Assembly: GCA_012514595.1 (NCBI GenBank)
Contig: JAAYZZ010000161.1
Location: 1 to 6,434 of the forward strand
DNA: 6,434 nucleotides
Direction of reading: 5' to 3'
Origin: Elusimicrobiota bacterium
Lineage (GTDB): Bacteria > Omnitrophota > Gorgyraeia > Zapsychrales > Fredricksoniimonadaceae
The first letter of the stretch is position 1. Each line of letters begins with the position of its first letter. The notes beneath the pieces are model-generated. The model made no database searches and was not told the origin of the DNA. It saw nothing but the letters and a program-made list of their open reading frames with translations. This document shows positions 6,171 through 6,434 of this stretch, piece after piece. The translations under genes were made by a program, and so were the position numbers.

Positions 6171-6434
6171 CGATTACGGAATGGGGAATCTCCGCAGCGT
6201 CCAGAAGGCCTTAGAGGCCGTCGGGGCGGAGGCCTGCATCACCTCTGACGAGATGGTCCTGCGCGCCGCAGCCAAGATCGTGCTTCCTGGCGTCGGGGCC
6301 ATGCGGCCGGCCATGGAACGTCTCAAGGAGACGGGCCTGGTCCAGCGTATCCACAAAGAGGTGGCCCTCGGCAAACCCTTTTTGGGGATCTGCCTGGGGT
6401 ATCAGCTTCTTTTTGAAAAAAGCACGGAGGGGGG
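6157..6434 (+). CDS. hisH: Imidazole glycerol phosphate synthase, glutaminase subunit HisH (partial, 3' end outside)
   Basis: HisH hydrolyses glutamine and channels ammonia to HisF, which forms imidazole glycerol phosphate (the HisB substrate) and AICAR. Only the first 92 complete codons are in the window, of roughly 200 expected. The N terminus MIAIIDYGMGNLRSV is the HisH signature, PGVGAM (44-49) is the oxyanion-strand region, and GICLGYQLLFE (77-87) holds the nucleophile C79 of the class I glutamine amidotransferase. Most HisH have M at the Y82 position; Y is a mild variation. The His and Glu of the triad lie beyond the window. The start is fixed by the conserved N terminus, but there is no Shine-Dalgarno upstream and the hairpin ends 7 bases before the ATG. 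It follows hisB as in the common his order B-H-A-F, so hisA and hisF are probably next. Confidence 0.95.
   Translation, partial: MIAIIDYGMGNLRSVQKALEAVGAEACITSDEMVLRAAAKIVLPGVGAMRPAMERLKETGLVQRIHKEVALGKPFLGICLGYQLLFEKSTEG

Overview
This window is a compact stretch of a bacterial chromosome with all genes on the + strand: recA, recX, alaS, hisD, hisB and the 5' part of hisH. The DNA is GC-rich by eye, with G/C-favouring third codon positions throughout, and no mobile element, phage gene, tRNA, rRNA or CRISPR array was found. The order recA-recX-alaS is widespread in Gram-negative bacteria. Its direct continuation into a histidine operon, together with the protein sequences, suggests a deep-branching or candidate-phylum bacterium (for example Omnitrophota or a relative). 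That assignment is an impression without a database search and has low confidence.

Layout: 1-1056 is recA, with the window opening exactly on its start codon, so its promoter and any SOS box lie outside. 1061-1522 is recX, four bases behind recA. 1519-4149 is alaS, overlapping the recX stop in an ATGA. 4146-5369 is hisD, overlapping the alaS stop in a second ATGA. An 80-base gap (5370-5449) holds an inverted repeat and the hisB ribosome binding site. 5450-6064 is hisB. A 92-base gap (6065-6156) is almost entirely a long hairpin made of 7-base units. 6157 to the window end is hisH, cut by the window edge.

Functionally, the first half pairs the recombinase RecA with its modulator RecX, followed by alanyl-tRNA synthetase. 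The second half is part of histidine biosynthesis: HisB (dehydration of imidazole glycerol phosphate), HisH (glutaminase subunit of IGP synthase) and HisD (the last two oxidations to histidine). The tight spacing and stop/start overlaps from recA to hisD suggest one transcript with coupled translation. The two his gaps are the only noncoding DNA of any length, and both are hairpins of the same design.

The proteins are mostly standard for their families. Three deviations stand out: HisB lacks two histidines normally expected to bind its metal cluster, HisD carries a clean 18-residue internal deletion with all catalytic residues kept, and AlaRS has an unusual sequence in its tRNA-recognition region. 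I see no evidence of a new defence or mobile system; the most interesting unexplained structure is the pair of heptamer-built hairpins inside the his operon.
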